The translations under genes and the position numbers were made by a program. From assembly GCA_964614095.1 (NCBI GenBank), contig CAZTJO010000008.1:1-60551 (forward strand): a DNA stretch of 60,551 nucleotides. Direction: 5' to 3'. Positions 25,631 through 34,015 of the stretch are shown here, in pieces. The notes under the pieces are model-generated. The model had not been told where the DNA came from. It did no database searches and saw nothing but the letters and a program-made list of their open reading frames with translations. Each line of letters opens with the position of its first letter. Within the stretch, counting starts at the first letter, position 1. This DNA is from CAZWKX01 sp964614095. Its GTDB lineage: Bacteria > Actinomycetota > Acidimicrobiia > Spongiisociales > UBA11373.

Positions 25631-26332
25631 CTAGGCGGCTTCCCGCAGAAAGTGCTCAAACACGACAGCCTCCCGTACGTTGGCTGTGGTGATGCCGAAT
25701 GGCTTGAAGGCACGAATGACCGAACGCTCCGGCTCGCCTGCTGCAACGAGCTCAGCAAGAGCCTCGGTTCGAACGCCCTTGATACTCGGCAGGCCAAACG
25801 ACCTACGCGGATCGAGAACTATCTCCGACTTGGCATGGCCGATCGGATACCAGCGGTCGAAAGGCCGGATGTTCGACGGGTCGAACTCGACATGAGTCAC
25901 GAACTGCTCGACAACCGGCGAAAGCGCCAATTGGTAGCCCTCCTGGAGACCACGGACCACCAGGTAGAGGTTGGACTCAAGCCCCTGCTCCTCCTGCAGA
26001 CGCCACAGAAGACGCCAACCATCTCTTGACAACGGGCGGCCCTCCGCCAACGGGTAGCGGGTGCCGATCTCGTCTCGCAGCGCTTCGAGAAGAGGGCGGA
26101 GACGAGCGATAGGCAAACTGCGAACTCGGTACTCCTTGAGAAACCCAGCTTCGACGAACTCGCCCCAGGTGACCTCTGTAGAACCTGTGGCAGCCGGACG
26201 GATCAATGGCCCAGTGAACTCACCGTGCTTCCAGTCACCATCCAGCCACCGCCGCAGGGTCTTGTCGGGTAGCCCCAGCAATCGAGCAGCTTCGTTGACG
26301 CCGTAGACAACCTCGTCCAAGATCGATGCCAT
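25631..26332 (-). CDS. VapB45-like antitoxin (HTH plus DUF433-type region)
   Basis: A 233-residue protein whose N-terminus (Y-G-V-N-E-A-A-R-L-L-G-L-P-D-K-T-L-R-R-W-L) is a MerR-like helix-turn-helix, followed by a long middle region and a C-terminal DUF433-like part (G-L-P-S-I-K-G-V-R-T-E-A-L-A-E-L). Length and order match VapB45 of mycobacteria (Rv2018). It should bind its own promoter and neutralise the PIN toxin. The ATG at 26332 is chosen; the first 8 codons of the longer frame have no support. A perfect CGATT/AATCG inverted repeat lies 26 bases upstream. Confidence 0.75.
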   Translation of the reverse strand: MASILDEVVYGVNEAARLLGLPDKTLRRWLDGDWKHGEFTGPLIRPAATGSTEVTWGEFVEAGFLKEYRVRSLPIARLRPLLEALRDEIGTRYPLAEGRPLSRDGWRLLWRLQEEQGLESNLYLVVRGLQEGYQLALSPVVEQFVTHVEFDPSNIRPFDRWYPIGHAKSEIVLDPRRSFGLPSIKGVRTEALAELVAAGEPERSVIRAFKPFGITTANVREAVVFEHFLREAA

Positions 26333-26357
26333 AGATGCCACTCCGGAACCTCTCAAT

Positions 26358-26371
26358 CGATTGACGAATCG
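26358..26371 (-). promoter_or_regulatory. candidate operator of the VapBC45 operon
   Basis: CGATT-GACG-AATCG is a perfect 5-bp inverted repeat in the promoter region 26-39 bases upstream of the antitoxin ATG. The antitoxin has a helix-turn-helix, so autoregulation here is plausible. Confidence 0.3.
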
Positions 26372-26506
26372 TACCGTTCGACCGCGACACGGCCCGTGAA
26401 CAGTGCTACCTGGAGGCAGCCGGAGCCAACGCGGCTGATAGGTCCAGTTCCCATGTTGACCTCAAGGACCCGTGACGTCTCCGCGCCCCGGGCCAGCGCT
26501 ACCTCA

Positions 26507-27355
26507 TCAGACGAGCACACCCTCGGTATCAATGTCCGGTTCCAACACTTCGCCGCCCTCGGCACTCAACACCTCTCCCAAGGCGGCCGCCACCGGCGCC
26601 CGGCGCTCTTTGGTGACAAACGCCATTGCTGAAGGACCAGCGCCGCTCCACGCCGCATGAAGCGCTCCGGCATTTCGCGCCACTTCGATGAGCCGCCCCG
26701 TCAGAGGCGACAGGTTCGCCCGCCTGGCTTCGTGCAGCTCGTCGCCGGCCGCCGCCGCCAGCAGCGACGCATCACCTGTCCGTAATCCCTCGATTAGAAA
26801 GGCAAGACGGGCTGCAGTCCGCACCGCCACACCGGTACGTATGGGGCCACCCACCGATAGGCGGGCCTTCGCCGTCGACAGACGGGTTGCCGGCACCCCC
26901 AGGAGCACGCTGATGGAGGAATGCACCTCGAGCCGATGAACCATCGGTCCCGGCCCCACCGCAATCGCCCCTCCAAAAACCGCGGCACCCACGTTGTCGG
27001 GGTGACCCTCGACATGGGCGGCGATTCTGAAGATCTCGGCTCTGTCTTGGTCTTCCCCCGCCGCAGCACGGGCCGCGGCAACAAGCGAAACAATGAGTGC
27101 TGCGCTCGAACCGAGCCCGTGCGCCACCGGAATATCACTGTCGATTGCCACTGCAAGCGGCCCTAGCCCCGTCGACGCAGCCTCCACCGCACGCCGCACC
27201 AGAAGGTTCGTGCCCTCATCGGCACCTGCCGAATCGACACTCCACTCATCGGCAGGAGTCACCGTCACCCGGCAGCGGATTCCCAGCGCAAGCGCCACCA
27301 CATCAAAACCCGGTCCCAGGTTGGCCGACGATGCCGGAGCCGATGCCATGGTCAT
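26507..27355 (-). CDS. thrB: homoserine kinase
   Basis: A 282-residue GHMP kinase that phosphorylates L-homoserine in threonine biosynthesis. The N-terminal A-P-A-S-S-A-N-L-G-P-G-F-D is the ThrB signature, the ATP-binding motif is P-V-A-H-G-L-G-S-S-A-A, and the C-terminal GHMP motif appears as W-S-G-A-G-P-S-A-M-A-F. thrA and thrC are not nearby; instead it is the last gene of an operon with a CDF transporter (ATGA overlap at 27352-27355), which is an unusual setting. A related GHMP kinase cannot be fully excluded, but the N-terminal signature is strong. Confidence 0.88.
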   Translation of the reverse strand: MTMASAPASSANLGPGFDVVALALGIRCRVTVTPADEWSVDSAGADEGTNLLVRRAVEAASTGLGPLAVAIDSDIPVAHGLGSSAALIVSLVAAARAAAGEDQDRAEIFRIAAHVEGHPDNVGAAVFGGAIAVGPGPMVHRLEVHSSISVLLGVPATRLSTAKARLSVGGPIRTGVAVRTAARLAFLIEGLRTGDASLLAAAAGDELHEARRANLSPLTGRLIEVARNAGALHAAWSGAGPSAMAFVTKERRAPVAAALGEVLSAEGGEVLEPDIDTEGVLV

Positions 27356-28266
27356 GGCCGATTCTCCACCTCGATGAATATCCGGGTGGCCTCGGGCACC
27401 AGGGTGCGGATCTCCTGCTCCATCCGGTTCACTATGCCCTCCACTTCCCGGCCGCTCAAACCGGTCTCCACCGTGATGTCCATGTTCACGAGAATCTCAT
27501 CGGGACCCAAATGCATGGTGAGCAGCCGCTCCACCGTCTCCACCTCTCCCACCGACAGCGCCGTAGCTCGGATCGCCGACCGAATCTGCCGTGACGCCGC
27601 CTCGCCCACCAGGAGCCCCTTTGTCTCTACCGCAAGGATCCACGCAGTTGCCGCCAGAAGAACTCCAATCACCATGGATGCCGCACCATCCCAGCGACCA
27701 TTACCGGTCCACTCGGCAAGGGCCAGACCACCGGCGGCGACGCTCAAGCCCAAAACCGCGACCGAATCCTCAAAAAGCACCACCAGAAGTGCGGGATCCT
27801 TCGACTCCCGCACCGTGCGCCAGATCGCACGCCGCCCGCGCCGACGATTGAACTCCCGCAGCGCCGGCCGGAAAGCAACAAAGATCTCAAAAAAGGCGGC
27901 GATGCCCAGCACGATCAGGCTGAAAATGAAACCCTCCTCGTGATGGCTCGGGTGCCGAATCCGATCGAGGCCCTCCAGGAAGGCGACCACCCCGCCGCCA
28001 ACAAACAGGAACACCGCCACCATGAAGGACCAGAAGTAGACCTCCTTGCCGCGCCCGAATGGGTATCTGGCGCTGGCGCGAAACCTGCTGACGGTGGTCC
28101 CTCTCAACAAGAAGAGCTGATTCCCAGAATCCGCCACCGAGTGGAACCCCTCGGCCAGCATGGCGCTGCTGCCGCTGATAGCGGCCGCGACAAACTTGAT
28201 CACGGCAATGATGCAGTTGGCCAGCAGCGCCAACAGCACCAGTACACGAGATTCGCTCGACGACAT
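27352..28266 (-). CDS. cation diffusion facilitator (CDF) transporter
   Basis: A 304-residue CDF-family metal/proton antiporter. Six transmembrane helices are followed by a cytoplasmic ferredoxin-like domain. Metal-site motifs: A-E-G-F-H-S-V-A-D-S-G-N in helix 2 (H-x3-D) and F-E-D-S-V-A in helix 5, that is E-D in place of the more usual H-D, so the transported metal may differ from zinc. Y-P-F-G-R-G-K-E follows helix 2 as expected. It sits between the hydrolase gene (12-base gap) and thrB (overlap) in one operon. Confidence 0.88.
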   Translation of the reverse strand: MSSSESRVLVLLALLANCIIAVIKFVAAAISGSSAMLAEGFHSVADSGNQLFLLRGTTVSRFRASARYPFGRGKEVYFWSFMVAVFLFVGGGVVAFLEGLDRIRHPSHHEEGFIFSLIVLGIAAFFEIFVAFRPALREFNRRRGRRAIWRTVRESKDPALLVVLFEDSVAVLGLSVAAGGLALAEWTGNGRWDGAASMVIGVLLAATAWILAVETKGLLVGEAASRQIRSAIRATALSVGEVETVERLLTMHLGPDEILVNMDITVETGLSGREVEGIVNRMEQEIRTLVPEATRIFIEVENRP

Positions 28267-28278
28267 GGCGCTGCGAGT

Positions 28279-29073
28279 CTACGTCTCGAGGGCCCTGGTC
28301 AGGAAAGAGCTCATCCGCCGGTGCCACTGTGGCGGGACCCGCCACTCGGTGTGGGAACCGGGGAAGAAGGTGATCTCCTTCGGGAGCCCAAAGGCGTCGT
28401 ACAGCGCAAACGCCGCAGCACGAGAGAAGACCTCGTCCTCGTCGCCGTTCACCATCAGAACCGGCCGCGGCGAAATACCGGCCGCGTGCTCGACGGGGTC
28501 CATTTCCAGCAGCGCTCCAGACATCTCCGGCGGGAGCGCCTTCTCTGCGACGGCCACACGCGTGGAACCGCCAATGACAAAAACCCCCGCCACCAACCGC
28601 TCCTCCGTCGCCATAAACGGAACCCCATACACAACGCCCATGGAGAAGCCGAGATACCCGAGAGGACGCCCTTTGCCAAACCGGCTCTCCACAGCATCAC
28701 ACAGAAGACCGAGATCCGCCATATTCTGCTGCACCAGGCCCGGCTCCCACACCTCGTGGGCTGCCGGCTCCCCGGCCACAGCGGCACGATCGCCGTGCCG
28801 CGGAGCATCGGCTGCCACCACGGTTATGCCTTGGGGAGCCCATGCCAGGCCCACTCCCCTGATCTCCTGAACCTTTCGATCGGCAGAAGCTCCGTGACCG
28901 GCCACAATCACCGGCCCCGGTCCTGGTCTGGACGACAGCCACACGTCCGCCATCACCTCGTCGCCCTCGCTGCCGGTGAAACACCAGGTCTCACGCCGCA
29001 CCCCATGCACCACCTCTGCCGCCACCACCTTCGGCCCTGCTTCGTTTCCGCCGGGTGAATCAGTACCGCTCAC
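28279..29073 (-). CDS. alpha/beta hydrolase (dienelactone-hydrolase-like)
   Basis: A 264-residue cytosolic alpha/beta hydrolase. The oxyanion region is A-G-H-G-A-S, the nucleophile elbow is G-F-S-M-G, the acid is probably in N-G-D-E-D-E-V, and the His in G-S-H-T-E-W. The overall look is that of esterases or dienelactone-hydrolase relatives. The substrate is unknown. Its start overlaps the stop of the phzF-like gene by 4 bases, placing both in the four-gene minus-strand operon that ends with thrB. Confidence 0.83.
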   Translation of the reverse strand: MSGTDSPGGNEAGPKVVAAEVVHGVRRETWCFTGSEGDEVMADVWLSSRPGPGPVIVAGHGASADRKVQEIRGVGLAWAPQGITVVAADAPRHGDRAAVAGEPAAHEVWEPGLVQQNMADLGLLCDAVESRFGKGRPLGYLGFSMGVVYGVPFMATEERLVAGVFVIGGSTRVAVAEKALPPEMSGALLEMDPVEHAAGISPRPVLMVNGDEDEVFSRAAAFALYDAFGLPKEITFFPGSHTEWRVPPQWHRRMSSFLTRALET

Positions 29074-29855
29074 AGTCCGAGCCTCCGTATCCCGTCGTCA
29101 CGCACTGTTCCGCCGAGTGTCACAACGTCTTTGCTCCAGGTCAGTTCGATTCGACACGGGGCGCCGATCTCGTCGCCCTGCTCAACGACCATCCGTCCTT
29201 CCGACCGGTCTTCGGCGTGCACCATCACCGCGGCCAAGGCTACGGCTGCGCTGCCGGTGGCCGGGTCCTCCGGCACCCCGAGGCCGGGAGCAAAGAACCG
29301 CGCTTTGACTCGGTCGTCATTGCGCGCAAACACGTAGGTGCCGCTCCAGGCTGCGGCGGAAAGACGATCCATGTCGGCCTCGGCACCGCTCACCGCCTCC
29401 GCCGACGACACCTCCGCGACCAGATATCTGAATGGCAGGTCCACCCACCAGGCCCGGACCGCCTGCACCCCAGCCACGGCCGCCTCCTCCAAGGGTGCCG
29501 GCACCACCGGCGCCGTCAACGGCACGTCGACCCAGGCCTCGTCCTCGTCCGTTCGATACTCGACGAAACCAATGCCGCAGGCGATGCGTCCCGATGGGGC
29601 GCCCAGGCGCCCCATCATCCAGGCGGCTCCCACCAGCGGATGTCCGGCAAAAGGGATCTCCGCCCCCGGTGTGAAGATCCGGATCAGGGCGCAAGTGTCG
29701 TCTCGCTGCAGAAATATCGTCTCCGAATACGTAAGACGTGTTGCCACGGCCTGCATGGCATCTGAGTCGAGATCACCGGCATCGACAACAATACCGAGGT
29801 GGTTGCCGCCCTCCTCACCGCGGGCAAATACCCTCAGCACTCGACACTCAAGCAC
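29070..29855 (-). CDS. PhzF-family isomerase
   Basis: A 261-residue protein with the two diaminopimelate-epimerase-like halves of PhzF. Signatures: S-E-T-I-F-L (the catalytic Glu region), P-F-A-G-H-P-L-V-G-A-A, and E-D-P-A-T-G-S-A-A-V-A in the second half. No phenazine genes are present, so it is probably a member of the large group with unknown isomerase or hydrolase activity. The start is GTG; a GGGAGG lies about 14 bases upstream, rather far. It is the first gene of the phzF-hydrolase-CDF-thrB operon. Confidence 0.85.
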   Translation of the reverse strand: MLECRVLRVFARGEEGGNHLGIVVDAGDLDSDAMQAVATRLTYSETIFLQRDDTCALIRIFTPGAEIPFAGHPLVGAAWMMGRLGAPSGRIACGIGFVEYRTDEDEAWVDVPLTAPVVPAPLEEAAVAGVQAVRAWWVDLPFRYLVAEVSSAEAVSGAEADMDRLSAAAWSGTYVFARNDDRVKARFFAPGLGVPEDPATGSAAVALAAVMVHAEDRSEGRMVVEQGDEIGAPCRIELTWSKDVVTLGGTVRDDGIRRLGL

Positions 29856-29966
29856 GCTTTCGACGATAGCCTCCCGTAGAGAGAAAGGTCATCGGGACTT
29901 CATGCTCTAGCTGAGCAGCGGTCGGCCGATCAACCTTTCGATGAAGCCCGGGCCAGAGGAGCCAGC

Positions 29967-32462
29967 ATGAGCTACGACCCGTCCGCCCCCGACCTCCCTC
30001 CCCCTCCGCCGCCGCCGCCCCCTGCAGCCTCACGGGGACGTCGTTCCCCCTCGTGGCTTCCCTGGGCTGTCGGTATCGGTGTCTCCGCAGTGATCGTCGC
30101 CGTGGTCGCCGTTGTCGCCCTCAGCGGCGGCGACGACCGCTCCGCGGACAGCACCAACGTCACCGGCACCACGGATTCGGTCACCACCACTACGGCGCCA
30201 CCCGTCGAAACCACACTTGCGCTGAGCCATCCGCCGGGCGGCGGCAGCTGGACCGTGCTCGTCTACCTCCTCGCCGACAACAACCTCGAAGACGCCGGCC
30301 TCACCGACATACGCGAGATGGCCGGCGTCTCCGCCGACGCCGACCTCACCTTTGTTGTCCTAATCGACCGGGCCGAGGGCTGGACCGACGAATCGCTCGG
30401 CGACCTCGGTGAATTCACCACCACCAAACGTATCGAAGTGCAGCCGGGCGGATTCCTCGAAGAGGAGGACCTCGGCGAGCTCAACCTGGGTGAACCCTCG
30501 GTGCTTGCCGATTTCATCGCCGACGGCATCGCCGGCCATCCCGCCGACCACTACGGCCTCATCCTGTGGAACCACGGCGCCATCTCCGGCGTTGGGGCCG
30601 ACGAGTCGCACTCCGACGGCCTCACCCCTACGGAGATAGCCGATGGCCTCCGGGATGGCCTGAGCCGGGCCGGGGTGGATCGGCTCGATTTCATCGGCTT
30701 CGATGCCTGCCTCATGGCGGCCTATGAAGTGGCCACAACCGTCAGCCCGTATGCCTGGTACATGATCGCTTCCGAAGAGACGGAGCCAAACGAAGGCTGG
30801 GACTACAGCGCCTTCGATCATCTGGCCGCCCAACCGAACGCCGACGTCGTCGCACTTGGTGCAGAGATCGTGCGCCGATTTGTCGCCACCAGCGGCGAAT
30901 ACGACCCGCGGGTCACCCTTTCGATGGTCAATCTCACCCGCGTCCCCGACCTAGAGGCGAGCATCGCCAATCTCAATCTTGTTGCCGTGCCATCCATCAA
31001 CGACTACGCCCAAGTCATCGGCCGGCAGCGCGGCCGCTCGATATCGTTCGGCTCCAGCCCGAACCCCGCCGAGGACTTCTACATGGTCGATCTGGGCCAG
31101 CTGCTCGACTACATCGCCCACGATGAGTCGGCGCCATCAGAGCTGGCCGGCGCCGCAACCAACACGCTTGCCGTCCTCAACGAGGTTGTAGTCGAGAACT
31201 ACACCGGCGCGGCCACCAAGGGCGCCAGCGGTATGGCCATCCACTTCCCCCCGTACCCGGAGTACTACTACTCCACCTGGTATGAGAGCCTCGGAGTGAC
31301 CATCTGGCCCGAGTTGCTCGATGCGTACTACAGCGCCGGCGCCGCCATCCCGACTGAGGACCAGCCTTCCTTCGCGCCGGTGGGCAATGTGGCCGATTAC
31401 TACTTCGATTACGCCGGGCTCAATGTCGAAGCTCAATTCAACGATACCGCTCTGGAGAACATCGTCGAATCGATTCTCTACTCTGGTTCCGTCGGGCCCG
31501 ATGGAACCGTCACCTTTTTCGGGGCCGACCAAGGCTGGGTCGACGGCAACTGGGCCTATGCCACCAACGACCTCAGCGTGCTCATCCTCGATGACGGCGA
31601 AGACCAGGCAATCGCCTTTCAGAGCATCACCTTCAACGAGGACATCACCTTCATGACCCTCGATGTCCCGCTCGCCTACCAAGCGCCGGACGGAGGCGAC
31701 CTCGTGGATATCGTGCTCTCGCTCACCTACGACGTAACCACCGACATCTTCACCGAGGGCTTCTACAGCTACGACGAGTTCGGCACGATCGGCGAGTTTG
31801 AGACCGACCCGTACGGGCTCATCTACCCCTATGTGCTGGAGTGGCGGCCCGATGGAACCTACGAGTGGGTCTTCACCACCGACATCGGACTCTGGGCAGA
31901 CCTGCCCTATCTCATGTACAACTTCGACTACGAGTACTTCGCCCCGGGCACGAGCTTGTACGCCGAACTGATCGTGTTCGACTACGGGGGCAACTCGGAC
32001 TACGCCGCCGTTGAAGCCGTTATTCCGGCCCCCAGCTCCGGTGATTTGTCCGCCTGCGTCAACTCCTACTGGGGTTTCAGCGTCGATCTTCCGTCTGACT
32101 GGTACGTCTGGGTTCCCGACGACCCGAGCTACGCCTGCGCCTACTCCAACCCACAGCCGTTCACCGGCTTCACCGACGAGGAAGCCTTCGAAGAGGCTCA
32201 GCTGACCATCGAGGTCTACACCTCCGAGGAACTGGACGACACCATCATCGGGTTCTACGAGGAATACGGCACGATCGTCCCAGGAGACGGCGCCACTCTC
32301 GTCTACACCCCCTTTGGTGAGTTCGGCGCTTACGGCTGGCTCATACCCTTGTACCCGGGTGATGCCAACTCTCCGGTGCTCGTCATAGCGGGCTGGGGTG
32401 TTCTCAACGACGCCATCGCCGACTTCGTCGACAACATCGTGCTGACGATCCAACTGCCCTAG
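29967..32462 (+). CDS. membrane-anchored clostripain-family (C11) cysteine protease
   Basis: An 831-residue protein. The N-terminus is a cytoplasmic Pro-rich stretch with nine consecutive prolines, then one transmembrane helix (about residues 31-52), then a Thr-rich linker. The C11 domain follows: W-T-V-L-V-Y-L-L-A-D-N-N-L-E at its start, the catalytic His in L-I-L-W-N-H-G-A, and the catalytic Cys in F-D-A-C-L-M-A-A-Y-E-V-A. The second half is a Tyr- and Asp-rich beta region of unknown fold, ending near a predicted surface domain with one disulfide pair (SACVNSY ... YACAYS). It probably acts on the outer face of the membrane. Shine-Dalgarno GAGGAG precedes the ATG. Clostripain relatives cleave after basic residues. 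Confidence 0.87.
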   Translation: MSYDPSAPDLPPPPPPPPPAASRGRRSPSWLPWAVGIGVSAVIVAVVAVVALSGGDDRSADSTNVTGTTDSVTTTTAPPVETTLALSHPPGGGSWTVLVYLLADNNLEDAGLTDIREMAGVSADADLTFVVLIDRAEGWTDESLGDLGEFTTTKRIEVQPGGFLEEEDLGELNLGEPSVLADFIADGIAGHPADHYGLILWNHGAISGVGADESHSDGLTPTEIADGLRDGLSRAGVDRLDFIGFDACLMAAYEVATTVSPYAWYMIASEETEPNEGWDYSAFDHLAAQPNADVVALGAEIVRRFVATSGEYDPRVTLSMVNLTRVPDLEASIANLNLVAVPSINDYAQVIGRQRGRSISFGSSPNPAEDFYMVDLGQLLDYIAHDESAPSELAGAATNTLAVLNEVVVENYTGAATKGASGMAIHFPPYPEYYYSTWYESLGVTIWPELLDAYYSAGAAIPTEDQPSFAPVGNVADYYFDYAGLNVEAQFNDTALENIVESILYSGSVGPDGTVTFFGADQGWVDGNWAYATNDLSVLILDDGEDQAIAFQSITFNEDITFMTLDVPLAYQAPDGGDLVDIVLSLTYDVTTDIFTEGFYSYDEFGTIGEFETDPYGLIYPYVLEWRPDGTYEWVFTTDIGLWADLPYLMYNFDYEYFAPGTSLYAELIVFDYGGNSDYAAVEAVIPAPSSGDLSACVNSYWGFSVDLPSDWYVWVPDDPSYACAYSNPQPFTGFTDEEAFEEAQLTIEVYTSEELDDTIIGFYEEYGTIVPGDGATLVYTPFGEFGAYGWLIPLYPGDANSPVLVIAGWGVLNDAIADFVDNIVLTIQLP

Positions 32463-32545
32463 CCGATTGGCACCTGGCTCCCGAAACCGGCGGGGATCAT
32501 GCCTTTTGAAGCCCTCCGGCGCAGGGGTACCATCGCAGCCGAGAT

Positions 32546-32616
32546 GCGGGCGTAGTTCAATGGCAGAACACGAGCTTCCCAAGCTTGAAATGAGGGTTCG
32601 ATTCCCTTCGCCCGCT
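32546..32616 (+). tRNA. tRNA-Gly (anticodon CCC)
   Basis: A complete 71-base cloverleaf. The acceptor GCGGGCG pairs with CGCCCGC, the D arm includes GTTCAATGGCAGAAC, the anticodon stem CGAGC/GCTTG encloses the loop TTCCCAA with anticodon CCC, and the T arm AGGGTTCGATTCCCT is standard. CCA is not encoded. The tRNA reads GGG codons. Confidence 0.96.
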
Positions 32617-32654
32617 CCGGTTCCGGCCATCGGCTTGCGACCGACCACAACATC

Positions 32655-33101
32655 ATGAGTCGACTGGGCAGATCACTCATCTGGCTGTGTGGGTTGGGTG
32701 TTGTCTTCTGGGCCGTCGGTCTTCTTGTTGCCAGAATCTTCGAGCACGGCGCCACCTCCGAGTCCGATGAGTTCCGCGTTGCCGCCTTCTGGGGACGCCG
32801 CAGCTACAAGAACCACTCCCCTTCGTTCTGCTCCGGCGTCGCCGTGGCTGCTCTCGGCGGTGTGGACCTCGACCTGCGCCGGGCTCATCTTCATCCCGGC
32901 GGGGCCGAATTAGCCTTGAGGGTCTACGGCGGCGCCATACAAGTCCAAGTGCCCAGCACATGGCGCGTCGAACTCCACAAGGACCTTCGGGGCGGCCACA
33001 TCGAACTCCAGCTCCCCAGCGATCTCCCCGAAGACGCCCCGGTGCTCGACATCGACGCCCTGATCGTGGCCGGCGGCCTCGAGATCCGGTCCGGCGACTG
33101 A
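32655..33101 (+). CDS. LiaF-like cell-envelope-stress domain protein
   Basis: A 148-residue protein with one N-terminal transmembrane helix (SLIWLCGLGVVFWAVGLLVA) and a C-terminal right-handed beta domain like the C-terminal domain of LiaF / cell-wall-active antibiotic response proteins. The pattern F-W-G-R-R-S-Y, G-V-A-V-A-A-L-G-G-V-D-L-D-L-R-R-A, then R-V-Y-G-G-A-I-Q-V-Q-V-P is typical. In firmicutes LiaF restrains a LiaSR-type kinase; no such pair is adjacent here. It starts 38 bases after the tRNA. Confidence 0.7.
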   Translation: MSRLGRSLIWLCGLGVVFWAVGLLVARIFEHGATSESDEFRVAAFWGRRSYKNHSPSFCSGVAVAALGGVDLDLRRAHLHPGGAELALRVYGGAIQVQVPSTWRVELHKDLRGGHIELQLPSDLPEDAPVLDIDALIVAGGLEIRSGD

Positions 33102-33466
33102 ACGCTGTCGCCGGGAACTGCGCCTCACCATTGCACCTGCCCTGCTCGCACCAAGGCGTGAGCAAAACCCGGTACATAACACCCTTTCGGGCCCATTCCG
33201 CAGGCCGCTAGGAACGCGGCCGCCCGCCTTCCAAAGATACCGCAACGCCGGTTTCAGAGCCTTCCGCAGGGCGTCAATACCGCCGCCGAGCCTGGTTTTG
33301 GCGAGAATCCCTACGAGACACGTAAGAATCCGTCAAAAGGCCGATAAAAAGTGACTAGTCAGTATGTGCCACGCGAGGTGGTCATTCTCCCAAGAGCTGT
33401 CAAGTTGTGGTGCCCATACGCCGATGTCTATGTCGAGAGACCCTCACAACGGAAAAGGTAGGCGCG
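33102..33466 (+). other. 365-bp gap with sigma-28-like promoter candidates
   Basis: There is no gene. A perfect GCCGATAA (33340-33347) with CGTAA 14 bases upstream (33321-33325), and a weaker TCAAG/CCGATGT pair (33400-33427), face the secreted protein at 33467. The rest shows nothing recognisable. Confidence 0.35.
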
Positions 33467-33844
33467 ATGGGTGACCCCGGACCCCGCTCGACTGCTCTCC
33501 TTGTGCTAACAGGCATTCTGATTGGATGCCTTTGCATAATGGCCTCGCCGACGCAGGTCGATCCAGTCCCTTCGGGCATCGATCCAACTTCCGGTATCCA
33601 CATCGACGGTGTGCTCGTGGCCGACGATGGCAGCCTGATCCTTGCCGGTACGGCTGCATCCGGATGGACGGTGTTTTCAGAAGAGACCGGAGTGACCTCC
33701 CCCGCCGGCGGCCGTTGGACGGCACCCATACCGGCCGGCGAGACCCCTACGGTGACCCTCACCGTGATCGGCCCATCAGGGACGGGCACTGAGGTCGTCA
33801 TCGACTTGCAGGGCGAGGTTGAGTATGTCGCTTCCCGCAGCTGA
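33467..33844 (+). CDS. secreted/anchored small Ig-like protein of unknown function
   Basis: A 125-residue protein with an N-terminal signal or anchor helix (TALLVLTGILIGCLCIMA) and one short beta-sandwich-like domain (DGVLVADDGSLILAGTAASG ... TPTVTLTVIGPSGTGTEVVI). No known family is recognised. The ATG at 33467 has GGTAGG upstream. A degenerate second copy of the last 25-30 codons follows after the stop in a different frame (33840-33917, ending GTGTEVVIDLRGS), so the gene may have lost its true end through an indel near 33840. Confidence 0.55.
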   Translation: MGDPGPRSTALLVLTGILIGCLCIMASPTQVDPVPSGIDPTSGIHIDGVLVADDGSLILAGTAASGWTVFSEETGVTSPAGGRWTAPIPAGETPTVTLTVIGPSGTGTEVVIDLQGEVEYVASRS

Positions 33845-33912
33845 TACCCCGACGGTCGTCATCTATGGTGACGACCGGAAAGGTACGGGGACCGAGGTCG
33901 TCATCGACCTAC
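33779..33912 (+). repeat. tandem-type duplication of a 31-bp segment
   Basis: Bases 33779-33809 and 33882-33912 match at 26 of 31 positions; both encode G-T-G-T-E-V-V-I-D-L. The first copy is in frame with the gene at 33467; the second lies beyond its stop and in another frame (offset 103 bases). Confidence 0.75.
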
Positions 33913-33913
33913 G

Positions 33914-33930
33914 CGGGTCCTAGGGACCCG
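33914..33930 (+). terminator. hairpin after the duplicated segment
   Basis: CGGGTCC-TAG-GGACCCG is a perfect 7-bp stem that includes the stop codon of the second repeat copy. No T-run follows. Confidence 0.35.
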
Positions 33931-33970
33931 TGCGGTAGCCAGGATATGGCCCTAACCACTACTGGCTTCC

Positions 33971-34004
33971 TGTCCCGCACCGGCCATAATGCTGGTGCGG
34001 GACA
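33971..34004 (+). promoter_or_regulatory. perfect 11-bp inverted repeat over the DUF1876 start region
   Basis: TGTCCCGCACC (33971-33981) and GGTGCGGGACA (33994-34004) are exact inverse complements separated by 12 bases that contain a -10-like CATAAT. The right arm runs into the ribosome-binding site GGAG. It could be a repressor operator or an RNA hairpin limiting translation. Confidence 0.5.
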
Positions 34005-34015
34005 GGAGAACCGCC

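Noticed and set aside
32467..32658. A 63-codon open frame reading SSMAEHELPKLEMRVRFPSPAP
   Set aside because: It is translated tRNA-Gly; this phrase is a well-known artefact of calling proteins across tRNA genes.
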